From positions 248,001 through 312,000 of the forward strand of contig NZ_QURL01000004.1 in NCBI RefSeq assembly GCF_003403015.1: a stretch of 64,000 bases of DNA. Direction: 5' to 3'. Within the stretch, counting starts at the first letter, position 1, and every line of letters starts with the position of its first letter. Below, one piece after another: positions 1 to 7,941 of this stretch. Origin of the DNA: Fulvimarina endophytica. Lineage in GTDB: Bacteria; Pseudomonadota; Alphaproteobacteria; Rhizobiales; Rhizobiaceae. The notes under the pieces were generated by a model, which searched no databases, had not been told where the DNA came from, and saw only the letters and a program-made list of their open reading frames with translations. Made by a program: the position numbers and the translations under genes.

Positions 1-645
1 GGGGCGCACGTTCTTGCAGTGGATATGGCCGACCCGGTCCATGTACTTCTCCGCGACCGCCGCCGGGTCCGCGCCCCCGACCGTGCAATGGCCCGTATCG
101 AGGAGCAGCTTCGTATCGGGGCCGGCAAGCGCCATGAACCGGTCGATCTCCTCGGCCGATTCCACCACCGTTCCGGTGTGGTGGTGATAGCAGAAGCGCA
201 CGCCCCTTCCGGCCGCGTGGGTCGCGAGCGCGTTGATCGCATCCATGAAGCGCGGCCATTCCTCCTCGCTCATGCGCGGCCGGTCGTTCGCCGCCGCGGA
301 ATCGTTGCCATGCACGGTGTTGGAGCATTCGCACACGATGATGACGTCGGAGCCGGCCGCCTTCGTCATGTCCAGATGAACGTCCATCGCCGCGATCTCG
401 GCCTCGATGGTGGAGCCGGCCGCAAGGATGTTGGTAGAGTGCCAGCCGCCCACGAAAGCGAGGCCGTACTCCCCGAGCTTCGCCTTCAGCTCCGCCCCCT
501 CGTTCGGCATCTTGTGGCCCTTCTCGATGCCGTCGAAGCCGATCTTGCGGCAATCCTCGAGGCAGTCCTCGAGGGAGAGATGGTCGCCGATCGACCAGTC
601 GTCGTCGTTCGACCAGGCGATGGGATTGGTTCCGAAGCGGATCAT
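1..645 (-). CDS. iolE: Myo-inosose-2 dehydratase IolE (3' end outside window)
   Basis: IolE removes water from 2-keto-myo-inositol to give 3D-trihydroxycyclohexane-1,2-dione, the second step of cytoplasmic inositol breakdown. The visible 215 codons read from an ATG at 645 and run off the window edge, so the C-terminus is missing. The N-terminus carries the typical GTNPIAWSNDDDW stretch, followed by a sugar-isomerase-like TIM barrel with HHTGTVVE and the metal-site-like LLLDTGHCTVGG. A GGAAAG ribosome site sits 7 bases before the ATG. It lies 53 bases after iolD and is the third gene of the minus-strand run iolC-iolD-iolE; iolB would be expected just beyond the edge. Identification is firm by sequence memory and by neighbours. 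Confidence 0.93.
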   Translation of the reverse strand, partial: MIRFGTNPIAWSNDDDWSIGDHLSLEDCLEDCRKIGFDGIEKGHKMPNEGAELKAKLGEYGLAFVGGWHSTNILAAGSTIEAEIAAMDVHLDMTKAAGSDVIIVCECSNTVHGNDSAAANDRPRMSEEEWPRFMDAINALATHAAGRGVRFCYHHHTGTVVESAEEIDRFMALAGPDTKLLLDTGHCTVGGADPAAVAEKYMDRVGHIHCKNVRP

Positions 646-698
646 GATGGGTCTTTCCGTAAAGAAGGGAAACGGGCCGCGAGAAAAGGGGAACGGGA

Positions 699-2528
699 TC
701 AGCCGAGGGCGCGGATCTTGAGCTGGTCTTCGTAGGCCTTGCGGGCCGCCTCGACCTCGCTGCGCGAGGAGACCGCCGGCACCGCGACATCCCACCAGTG
801 GCCGCCGGGTCCGGTGCTCGGATAGGGATCGGTATCGATGACGACGACCGAGGGACCCTTGGTCTCTCGAGCCTTCGCAAGTTCGCTTTCGAGTTCCGCG
901 ATCGAGCCCACATGGACGGCGCTCGCCCCCATGGAGGCGGCATGGGCCGCAAAGTCGATCGCCGAGGCGTTCACGTGGTGGGCGTGTTCGAGGAGATTGT
1001 TGAACTCGGCCCCGCCGCAGCTCATCTGCAGCCGGTTGATGCAGCCATAGCCGCGATTGTCGGTCAGCACGATCGTCAGGTCGAGCCCCAGCATCGCGGC
1101 GGTGGCGAGTTCGGAATTGGCCATCATGTAGGAGCCGTCGCCGAGCATGCAGACGACGTCGCGATCGGGTTCGGCCATCTTGATGCCGATCGCGCCGGCG
1201 ATCTCGTAACCCATGCAGGAAAAGCCGTATTCCATGTGATAGGCGCCCGGGCGCGGGGCCTTCCAGAGCGTGTGGAGTTCGCCGGGCATGGTGCCGGCCG
1301 CGCACATGACGACCGTATCCTCCCCGCTCGATCGCTGGACCGCCCCGATCACCTGCTGGTCGCTGGGCTTGCCGTTGGTCTCATCGGGCGCGGCCGTCAG
1401 CGGATCGACCGCCGCGAACCATTCGCGCTTGAGGCCCTGATCGGGCTCGCCGAACCGGTGATCGCCGAGGGCGTCCCCGAGAGCCTCTAGACCAACGAGC
1501 GCATCGCAGCAGAGCGGCTCGGCGCCGTGCTTCATGGCGTCGTAGGCCGCGACATTGAGACTGACGAGCCTGCGTTCGGGGTTGCGGAAGAGGTTCCAGG
1601 ACCCGGTGGTGAAATCCTGGAAGCGCGTGCCGACGCCGAGGACGAGATCGGCATCCGCGCTCACCACATTGGCCGAGGAGGACCCCGTGACGCCGACCGG
1701 CCCGAAATTCATCTCATGGTCCCAGGCGAGCGCCGACTTGCCGGCCTGGCTCTCGACCACGGGAATGCGGTGTTTCGTTGCGAAGGCCTTGAGCGCGTCC
1801 GTCGCGCCGGCATAATGCACGCCGCCGCCGGCGACGATGACCGGCTGTTTCGCGCCCTTGAGGAGGTCCACGATCCGTTCGAGTTCGACCGGATCGGGAT
1901 GGGGCCTGCGGGTGCGCCAGATCTTCGGCTCGAAGAAGGAGGCCGGCCAGTCATGGGCCTCGGCCTGCACGTCCTGGCAGAAGGCGAGACAGACCGGTCC
2001 GCATTCGGCCGGATCGGTCATGGTGCGGAAGGCGCGGGGAAGCGCCGTCAGCAACTGTTCGGGCCGCGTGATGCGGTCGAAATAGCGGGTGACGGGCCGG
2101 AAGCAGTCGTTCACCGAGACCGTGCCGTCGCCGATATCCTCCACCTGCTGAAGCACCGGATCGGGACCGCGGCCCGCGAAGACGTCGCCGGGAATGAGAA
2201 GCAGCGGCAGCCGGTTCACATGGGCGAGCGCTGCGGCCGTCACCATGTTCGTCGCGCCGGGGCCGATCGAGGAGGTCACCGCCATCGCGCGCCGGCGGCG
2301 CAGCTGTTTGGCATAGGCGATCGCCGTATGGCACATGGTCTGTTCGTTATGGCCGCGATAGGTCCGGATCGCGTCACGCTCGGCATAGAGCGCCTCGCCG
2401 ATGCCGGCGACATTGCCGTGGCCGAAGATCGCCCAGACGCCGGCGAGATAGGGAACGCCGTCCTCGTTCAGCTGGGCGGCGCAATACTTCACCATCGCCT
2501 GGGCGGCGGTCAGTCTGATCGTGTTCAT
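699..2528 (-). CDS. iolD: 3D-(3,5/4)-trihydroxycyclohexane-1,2-dione acylhydrolase IolD
   Basis: IolD is a thiamine-diphosphate enzyme that hydrolyses the cyclic dione to 5-deoxy-glucuronate, opening the inositol ring. The 609-residue protein has the three-domain layout of the acetolactate-synthase superfamily: an N-terminal PYR domain with the presumed catalytic glutamate at E62 (RGHNEQT), a central domain around residues 210-350, and a C-terminal PP domain with GDGS at 463-466 and the matching Asn at 491 that together hold ThDP and magnesium. Length is normal for the family. It follows the iolC fusion gene by 60 bases that contain a palindromic repeat, and precedes iolE, so it is the middle gene of an iolCDE(B) operon presumably controlled by IolR. 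Confidence 0.95.
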   Translation of the reverse strand: MNTIRLTAAQAMVKYCAAQLNEDGVPYLAGVWAIFGHGNVAGIGEALYAERDAIRTYRGHNEQTMCHTAIAYAKQLRRRRAMAVTSSIGPGATNMVTAAALAHVNRLPLLLIPGDVFAGRGPDPVLQQVEDIGDGTVSVNDCFRPVTRYFDRITRPEQLLTALPRAFRTMTDPAECGPVCLAFCQDVQAEAHDWPASFFEPKIWRTRRPHPDPVELERIVDLLKGAKQPVIVAGGGVHYAGATDALKAFATKHRIPVVESQAGKSALAWDHEMNFGPVGVTGSSSANVVSADADLVLGVGTRFQDFTTGSWNLFRNPERRLVSLNVAAYDAMKHGAEPLCCDALVGLEALGDALGDHRFGEPDQGLKREWFAAVDPLTAAPDETNGKPSDQQVIGAVQRSSGEDTVVMCAAGTMPGELHTLWKAPRPGAYHMEYGFSCMGYEIAGAIGIKMAEPDRDVVCMLGDGSYMMANSELATAAMLGLDLTIVLTDNRGYGCINRLQMSCGGAEFNNLLEHAHHVNASAIDFAAHAASMGASAVHVGSIAELESELAKARETKGPSVVVIDTDPYPSTGPGGHWWDVAVPAVSSRSEVEAARKAYEDQLKIRALG

Positions 2529-2543
2529 CGCGAAGTCTCTCCC

Positions 2544-2587
2544 TTAGAGCGCCGCGCGTCCGATCGGACGCGTAAAGGACGCTCTAA
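2544..2587. repeat. Palindromic intergenic repeat between iolC and iolD
   Basis: Outer arms TTAGAGCG (2544-2551) and CGCTCTAA (2580-2587) enclose a perfect 18-bp palindrome at 2555-2572 (CGCGTCCGATCGGACGCG). The element fills the gap between the iolC stop and the iolD start. I recall this type of element as a common dispersed intergenic palindrome in Rhizobiales; a diverged relative is at 46712-46743. As RNA it would fold into a strong hairpin within the iol transcript. Confidence 0.75.
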
Positions 2588-2588
2588 C

Positions 2589-4538
2589 TCATTGATTCGG
2601 CGCATCGTGCTGCCCGAAAATCGATTCCGACTTTTCGGCCGATGCGCTGGCCCGCGCCGCATCCCAAAGGTCGCAGAGGCGTGTGAAGCGGTCTGTCATC
2701 TGCGTGACGGCGGCTTCCGGCGTCATCTCGCCCTTCATGTAGGCCCGCGCGGCATCGCCGAAGATGGTGCGCCCGACGGCAAAGCCCTTGACGAGCGGGA
2801 AGCGCGCGGCGCTCGCGAAGCTCGCCTTCAGCGCCGCCTCGCTGGCATCGAGACCGAGGACCACGATGCCGCGCACATGCGGGTCCTTTTCCTCGATCGC
2901 GGCGCAGGCCTCGCGCCATCCCGCCTCGCTCACCATCGGCTCCAGCTTCCACCAGTCGGGATAGATGCCGAGATCGTAGAAGCGGCGGATGATCCGTGCC
3001 GAGGTGCCGTCGTCCACCGGTCCGACCTTTGAGGGAATGACCTCCAGAAGGAATTCCAGCCGGTTGCGCCGGGCGGCGGAAAACAGGCGCTTCACGGTCT
3101 CTTCCTGACGCGCCCAGATCTCGGCTCCGTCGTCCGGATGGCAGAAGCACAGGCATTTGACCACGTGCTCGGCGGGCCATTCGGCAAGCCCCCCGAAATC
3201 CGGCCCGATCTCCGGTTCCAGCGTCAGGGGCCGCGAGCCCGGCCATTCGACGGGCCGGCCGATCCAAAGCCCCTCGCCCGCCGCGCGGTGGAGCGCCCGG
3301 CGCCCCAGCCGGCCGTCGCAGAGGAGACCATAGCCCGCCCGCCCCTTCTGGACGCTCAGGACCGCCTCGATGCAGAGCTCCTTGAAGCGGCCGATCTTTT
3401 CGGCATCGGCGCCTTCCAGATCCTCCATCTGGATGCGGTGGTCGAAGGCGAAGACCCGCATCACCGGCCATTCGCCCCGACGGTTCGTCGACCAGTGGAT
3501 CTGTTCGAGCGCCGGATCCTTGCGAAGCGCCGTCTCCTTCACGCCGCGTTCGAGAAAGAATTCAAGTTCGGTGAGCGAGGGATAGGCCGGCGTGCAGCCA
3601 TGGCGCGAGACGGCGAAGGCGCCGCAGGCATTGGCGTATTTCAGCGCGGTCGGCCAGTCCTCGTCGTCGAGCCAGCCCTTAAGAAGCCCCGACATGAAGC
3701 CGTCGCCGGCTCCAAGAACGTTGAACACCTCAATCGGGAAACCGGGGCCGGTCCGGCCCTCGTCGAGACTGTCCGGGATTGCCCCTTCGAAGGCCGCGGC
3801 ACCAGCCGCGCCGCGCTTGCAGACCAGCACCGCGCCCGAGACCCTGCGCACCGCCTTCAGGGCTTCGATCGTGTCGGTCGATCCGCCGGCGATGTGGAAT
3901 TCCTCCTCGGTGCCGACGATCAGATCGAAGAGATGCAGGGTGGACTGCAGCTTCCCGGTGACCGCCGCCGAGGCGATGAACCTCTCTTCGCCCGCCCCGT
4001 GGCCGGCAAGGCCCCACAGATTGGGCCGGTAGTCAATATCGAGCGCCGTGCGGCCCCCATGCCTGCGGGCAAGTTCGAGCGCCTTCAGCACGGCAGCCTC
4101 CGTGCGCGGATGGCTGAGATGGGTGCCGGTCGCGACCACCGCGCGGGCGCGGGCGACGAAGCTTTCGTCGATATCGGCCTCGCAGAGCGCCATGTCGGCG
4201 CAGTCCTCACGGTAGAAGATCAGGGGAAAGCGGTCCTCGTCGCGAATACCGAGGAGGACGAGGGCGGTGAGGCGTTCGGGATCGGTGACGACGCCGGTGG
4301 TGTCGACGCCTTCGCGCTTAAGCTCCTCGCGCAGAAACCTTCCCATATGCTCGTCGCCGACCCGGGTGATCAGCGCCGATTTCAGGCCGAGCCGCGCGGT
4401 GCCGGTCGCCATATTGGTCGGCGAGCCGCCCACATATTTCTCGAAGGAGCGCATGTCCTCCAGCCGTCCGCCCACCTGCGCGCCATAGAGGTCGACCGAT
4501 GATCGACCGATCGTGATGAGATCGAGATCCTTCGCCAT
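2589..4538 (-). CDS. iolC: Bifunctional 5-dehydro-2-deoxygluconokinase / aldolase-like IolC fusion
   Basis: The N-terminal half (about residues 1-325) is a PfkB-family kinase that phosphorylates 5-dehydro-2-deoxygluconate; it shows the N-terminal VGGSPTN region and the C-terminal signature GAGDGF at 276-281 with catalytic D279. The C-terminal half (about 345-630) matches the DUF2090 domain often fused to IolC, proposed to act as the 2-deoxy-5-keto-6-phosphogluconate aldolase (IolJ role). The start was set at the ATG at 4538, preceded by GGGGAGG, rather than an upstream in-frame codon. The last 18 residues (from ASAEKSESIF onward) are encoded by a 44-bp palindromic repeat, so this tail is probably not ancestral. 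It is the first gene of the iolCDE operon, and an IolR-like site lies about 65 bases upstream. Confidence 0.93.
   Translation of the reverse strand: MAKDLDLITIGRSSVDLYGAQVGGRLEDMRSFEKYVGGSPTNMATGTARLGLKSALITRVGDEHMGRFLREELKREGVDTTGVVTDPERLTALVLLGIRDEDRFPLIFYREDCADMALCEADIDESFVARARAVVATGTHLSHPRTEAAVLKALELARRHGGRTALDIDYRPNLWGLAGHGAGEERFIASAAVTGKLQSTLHLFDLIVGTEEEFHIAGGSTDTIEALKAVRRVSGAVLVCKRGAAGAAAFEGAIPDSLDEGRTGPGFPIEVFNVLGAGDGFMSGLLKGWLDDEDWPTALKYANACGAFAVSRHGCTPAYPSLTELEFFLERGVKETALRKDPALEQIHWSTNRRGEWPVMRVFAFDHRIQMEDLEGADAEKIGRFKELCIEAVLSVQKGRAGYGLLCDGRLGRRALHRAAGEGLWIGRPVEWPGSRPLTLEPEIGPDFGGLAEWPAEHVVKCLCFCHPDDGAEIWARQEETVKRLFSAARRNRLEFLLEVIPSKVGPVDDGTSARIIRRFYDLGIYPDWWKLEPMVSEAGWREACAAIEEKDPHVRGIVVLGLDASEAALKASFASAARFPLVKGFAVGRTIFGDAARAYMKGEMTPEAAVTQMTDRFTRLCDLWDAARASASAEKSESIFGQHDAPNQ
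2602..2645 (-). repeat. 44-bp palindromic repeat inside the 3' end of iolC
   Basis: Ends GCATCG and CGATGC are inverted, and inner arms CCGAAAA and TTTTCGG flank a variable centre. The same layout and length recur at 28114-28157 and, slightly diverged, at 32765-32805. Here the element is read as protein, giving the last 18 codons of the iolC fusion gene before its stop at 2589. Confidence 0.7.
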
Positions 4539-4601
4539 GGCAGCCTCCCCAACGCGCCGGCCTTGTCCGGGTCGCGCTCGTTCGAGCGGCCGCACGGCCA
4601 T

Positions 4602-4619
4602 TTTAGAATATTTATTCCA
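4602..4619 (-). promoter_or_regulatory. Putative IolR operator in front of iolC
   Basis: Reading the minus strand, this is TGGAATAAATATTCTAAA, identical over 18 bases to the site at 5526-5543. It contains inverted arms GAATA/TATTC around a 2-base centre and fits the GGAA-N6-TTCC core I recall for rhizobial IolR with one mismatch (GGAA-N6-TTCT). It lies 64 bases before the iolC ATG and its AT-rich centre could overlap the promoter -10. Confidence 0.75.
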
Positions 4620-4643
4620 TAATCGCGACTGACCGCGATCCTG

Positions 4644-5501
4644 TCAACCGGCCTTGCTGCGCTGTTCGCCGATGGCGACGCCGAGGGAGGTGACGAGCGC
4701 CATCGCGGCGGTCGGCGCGCGGAAGCCCGCGACCTCCACTTCGCGGGCGATCAGCATGGTTTCGGCCATGGGAGCGAGCGGGCAGGTCGTCGTATCGCTG
4801 AGGGCGACGAGAGGCACGCCCCGCGCGCTCGCCTGACGCGCGAAGGACAGCGTCTCCTCGGTGAAGGGCGCGAAGGTAACGGCGAAGAGGGCATCATCGG
4901 GCGCGACCGCCTGCACGCTCTCGATCTGCCCGGCCGCATGATGGACGATGACGGGAATTCCCATCTTGCCGAGGAGATAGGCGAGATAGACGACGACCGC
5001 GTAGGAGCGGCGCAGGCCGATGAGATGGATCGTGCGGGCCCCGGCGAGACGGCGTGCGGCGGCCTCCAGACCCTCCGCCCCGACATCGTTCGGAAGACCG
5101 ATCAGGGATTTGAGACCGGCTTCAGTGAACTCGGCGAGAAGCGCCCCGGCGCTCGTATCGCCGCCGGCCCTCAAATGGGACAGCCGCTCGCCGTATTCCG
5201 GGCGCCACTGGGAGAATTCGTGCCGGAACAGCGCCTGCATCTGCGAATAGCCGGTAAAGCCCAGGGACTGGCAGAAGCGCATGAAGGCGGATGGCGGCAC
5301 ATCCGCCGCCGAAGCGAGATCGGCGACGGTCGAGACCGCCACCAGATGCAGGTTGTGGCGCAGGAAGTCGGCGCATTGCCGCAGCCGCCGGGGAAGATCC
5401 TCGTCGATCCGGTCGAGCCGGCCGAGCAGTTCGGCGACGCTTTCGGGCGCGACGGCGCCGTCGGCGTCATGCGAGGAGGAAAATTGCTCTCTTGACATCA
5501 C
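4644..5501 (-). CDS. iolR: RpiR/HexR-family repressor IolR
   Basis: A 285-residue transcription regulator with an N-terminal RpiR-type helix-turn-helix (about residues 20-95, including the ADVPPSAFMRFCQSLGFTGY recognition region) and a C-terminal SIS sugar-phosphate-sensing domain (about 125-265, with HLIGLRRSYAVVVYLAYLLGKMG). In rhizobia such regulators repress inositol genes and are relieved by a phosphorylated intermediate; that role here is inferred from position. The gene sits between iolC and two dehydrogenase genes, and identical palindromes lie just before iolC and just before its own start, consistent with control of both sides and of itself. Two adjacent ATG codons at 5501 and 5498 are possible starts. 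Confidence 0.88.
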   Translation of the reverse strand: MMSREQFSSSHDADGAVAPESVAELLGRLDRIDEDLPRRLRQCADFLRHNLHLVAVSTVADLASAADVPPSAFMRFCQSLGFTGYSQMQALFRHEFSQWRPEYGERLSHLRAGGDTSAGALLAEFTEAGLKSLIGLPNDVGAEGLEAAARRLAGARTIHLIGLRRSYAVVVYLAYLLGKMGIPVIVHHAAGQIESVQAVAPDDALFAVTFAPFTEETLSFARQASARGVPLVALSDTTTCPLAPMAETMLIAREVEVAGFRAPTAAMALVTSLGVAIGEQRSKAG

Positions 5502-5525
5502 GGCCCTTCATCAAGCATGTCATAT

Positions 5526-5543
5526 TGGAATAAATATTCTAAA
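5526..5543 (+). promoter_or_regulatory. Putative IolR operator in the iolR / dehydrogenase gap
   Basis: The 18-base string TGGAATAAATATTCTAAA matches the site before iolC exactly. It lies in the 57-base gap between the divergent iolR and dehydrogenase genes, 16 bases before the plus-strand ATG, so a bound repressor could block both promoters. Confidence 0.75.
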
Positions 5544-5558
5544 CAACGGGAGGTGTCG

Positions 5559-6698
5559 ATGGCAGTCGGGCTCGGCCTGATCGGAACCGGCTTCATGGGG
5601 AAGGCGCACGCGCTCGCCTACTCCCATGCCCGGCCCGTCTTCGGCAATCTGCCGTCCGTCAGGCTCGCCTGCCTGTGCGACACGCCGCGCGAACGGGCCG
5701 ACGCCTTCGCCGACCAGTTCGGTTTCGAGCGCGCGACGGACGACTGGCGCGATCTCGTCGCATCGCCGGACGTCGATATCGTCTCGATCACCACGCCCAA
5801 CGCGCTCCACTGCGAGATGGCGCTCGCGGCCATCGAGGCAGGCAAGCATGTCCATTGCGAAAAGCCCCTGGCGCTGACCCTCGAGGATGCGAGGCGCATG
5901 GCCGAGGCCGCCGAACGGGCCGGCGTCGTCACTCTCGTCGGCTACAACTACGTTCACAATCCGGCTTTCCAGCATGCCTGCCGTCTGATCGAAACCGGCG
6001 TCATCGGCAAGCCCGTGCATTTTCGCGGCTGGGTGGACGAGGACTACCAGGCCGATCCCGATCTCGCCTGGACCTGGCGGGCGCGAAAGGCCGATGCGGG
6101 CCTCGGGGCGCTCGGCGATCTCGGCTGCCATCTCGTCTCCATGGCGACGGCCCTGATGGGTCCCATCGAAAGCCTCATCGCCGATACGCAGATCATTCAC
6201 GAGACGAGGCGCCTTGGCGAGGGAGACGGCCGCGCGGCCGTCGAGAACGAGGACACGGCCTCGGCCATCCTGCGCTTTTCCAACGGCGCGCAGGGCTCGC
6301 TCTGCACCTCGCGTTCCGCCTGGGGCCGCAAGAACAAGCTCGACTGGGAGGTGCACGGCACGAAGGGCATGATCGCCTTTTCCCAGGAACGGCTCAACGA
6401 GCTTCAGCTCTACGTCAACGAGGGCGACAGGGGCCGGCAGGGCTTCCGCACCATCCTCACCGGCCCCGACCACCAGCCCTATGCCGCCTTCTGCCCCGCG
6501 CCCGGCCACCAGCTCGGCTTCAACGACCTGAAGACGATCGAGGCGGCCCGCATGCTGGAGGCGATCTCAGGAAAAGACACCGCCCATCCGAACTTCGCCG
6601 ACGCCCTCGCCTTCGAGGCCGTCATCCACGCCATCGACGAGTCCGCGCGCTCGGGCCGGCGGGTCGTCCTCGACCAACTGAAACGGAATCCCTCATGA
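5559..6698 (+). CDS. Gfo/Idh/MocA-family NAD(P)-dependent oxidoreductase
   Basis: A 379-residue dehydrogenase with an N-terminal Rossmann fold (GLIGTGFMGKAHA at about residues 5-17), the conserved lysine region HVHCEKPLAL near residue 100, and a C-terminal substrate domain with the GDLGCHLVS motif carrying the catalytic histidine. Such enzymes oxidise or epimerise inositols or sugar derivatives. The start at 5559 was chosen because GGGAGG precedes it by 6 bases; an upstream in-frame codon would run through the operator. Its stop overlaps the iolG start (ATGA), so the two are co-translated. Likely role: an inositol isomer dehydrogenase such as a scyllo-inositol enzyme, but the substrate is not evident. 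Confidence 0.85.
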   Translation: MAVGLGLIGTGFMGKAHALAYSHARPVFGNLPSVRLACLCDTPRERADAFADQFGFERATDDWRDLVASPDVDIVSITTPNALHCEMALAAIEAGKHVHCEKPLALTLEDARRMAEAAERAGVVTLVGYNYVHNPAFQHACRLIETGVIGKPVHFRGWVDEDYQADPDLAWTWRARKADAGLGALGDLGCHLVSMATALMGPIESLIADTQIIHETRRLGEGDGRAAVENEDTASAILRFSNGAQGSLCTSRSAWGRKNKLDWEVHGTKGMIAFSQERLNELQLYVNEGDRGRQGFRTILTGPDHQPYAAFCPAPGHQLGFNDLKTIEAARMLEAISGKDTAHPNFADALAFEAVIHAIDESARSGRRVVLDQLKRNPS

Positions 6699-7684
6699 AG
6701 ACCGCGATTTTCGGTGCCGGACGCATCGGCAAGGTCCATGCCGCCTCGATCTGCATGGATCCGCGCAGCGAACTCGTCGCCGTCACCGACGTCGTCGGCG
6801 AGGCGGCTGAGGCGCTCGGCCGCGAATACGGCGTTCCGGTGCGCGGCGCGGACGAGATCCTCGACGACGCCTCGATCGAGGCGATCCTGATCGCCTCCTC
6901 CACCAACACCCATGCCGATCTCATCGAGCGCGGCGTTGCGGCCGGCAAGGCGATCTTCTGCGAGAAGCCGATCGATCTCGACCTCGAGCGGGCGCGCGCG
7001 GTCCGGAAAGTCGCGTCCGGATCGAAGAAGCCGGTGATGATGGGCTTCAACCGGCGCTTCGATCCGAACTTCGCCGCACTCGAGGCCGCCTATTCGGCCG
7101 GCGAGATCGGCAAGGGCGAGATGTTGGCCGTCACCTCCTACGATCCGGCGCCGCCGCCGGCCGCCTATGTGAAGGTCTCGGGTGGTCTCTTCCGGGACAT
7201 GATGATCCACGACTTCGACATCTGCGCCTGGCTCTTCGGCATGCCCGAGCGGGTGACGGCCTCGGGCTCCTGCCTCGTCGATCCCGAGATCGGGGAGGCC
7301 GGCGACATCGATACGGCCGTCGTGATCCTCGACTATGGCGACGGCAAGCTCGCGACGATCCGCAATTCGCGCCGGGCGGTCTACGGCTACGACCAGCGCA
7401 TCGAGCTTCTGGGCTCGGAAGGCCTGCTCCAGGCCGAGAACATCCTGGAAAACAGCGTCACGAAGTCGACGACCGCCGGCACCGTGTCGGCCAAGCCGCT
7501 ACACTTCTTCCTCGAGCGATACATGCGCGCCTACGGCACCGAATGGTCGGCCTTCGTCGATGCGGTGGTGGACGGCAAGCCGGTTCCGGCGAGCGTCGAG
7601 GACGGCGTCAACGCTCTGGCGCTGGCCGAGGCCGCGAACCGGTCGCTGAAGGAGCGGCGCAGCGTGGAGCTTCGGGAGATCTGA
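6695..7684 (+). CDS. iolG: Inositol 2-dehydrogenase IolG
   Basis: IolG oxidises myo-inositol to 2-keto-myo-inositol with NAD+, the entry step of the pathway encoded here. The 329-residue protein has the Rossmann motif FGAGRIGKVHA at its N-terminus, the catalytic EKPIDLDL stretch with its lysine, and GGLFRDMMIHDFD containing the conserved Asp and His pair. Closely matches IolG/Idh length and motifs. It overlaps the preceding dehydrogenase by four bases. Downstream, after a 257-base gap holding three 24-bp repeats, come genes for an inositol-type ABC importer. Confidence 0.9.
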   Translation: MKTAIFGAGRIGKVHAASICMDPRSELVAVTDVVGEAAEALGREYGVPVRGADEILDDASIEAILIASSTNTHADLIERGVAAGKAIFCEKPIDLDLERARAVRKVASGSKKPVMMGFNRRFDPNFAALEAAYSAGEIGKGEMLAVTSYDPAPPPAAYVKVSGGLFRDMMIHDFDICAWLFGMPERVTASGSCLVDPEIGEAGDIDTAVVILDYGDGKLATIRNSRRAVYGYDQRIELLGSEGLLQAENILENSVTKSTTAGTVSAKPLHFFLERYMRAYGTEWSAFVDAVVDGKPVPASVEDGVNALALAEAANRSLKERRSVELREI

Positions 7685-7823
7685 GGCGGCTAGAGGCCCT
7701 TCGGCCGGAGAGGCGCGGCAAGCGAAGGGAAGGAGGAGGCGGGAGGACAGCAGCCGATCCGGCGGCGCGATCGCGAGAGGCGACAGACGCTTCGAGCCCT
7801 CGGGCCGGGTCCGGACCATCGTC

Positions 7824-7895
7824 ATCCGCGCGACATGCGCGAGCACAATCCGCGCGAAATGCGCGGGCACCATCCGCGCAGTATGCGCGAACACC
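7824..7895. repeat. Three tandem 24-bp repeats, each with a small inverted repeat
   Basis: Copies at 7824-7847, 7848-7871 and 7872-7895 follow one another without gaps. Each holds the arms CGCGC and GCGCG around five variable bases, so the palindrome centres are exactly 24 bp apart. The array ends 46 bases before the ATG of the periplasmic binding protein gene. It lies outside any gene I accept. Function unknown: multimer binding site or RNA hairpins are both possible. Confidence 0.8.
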
Positions 7896-7941
7896 GGCAC
7901 CGCTGAAGGGCGGCGCCTTCATCGAAAACTGGGAGGAATTC

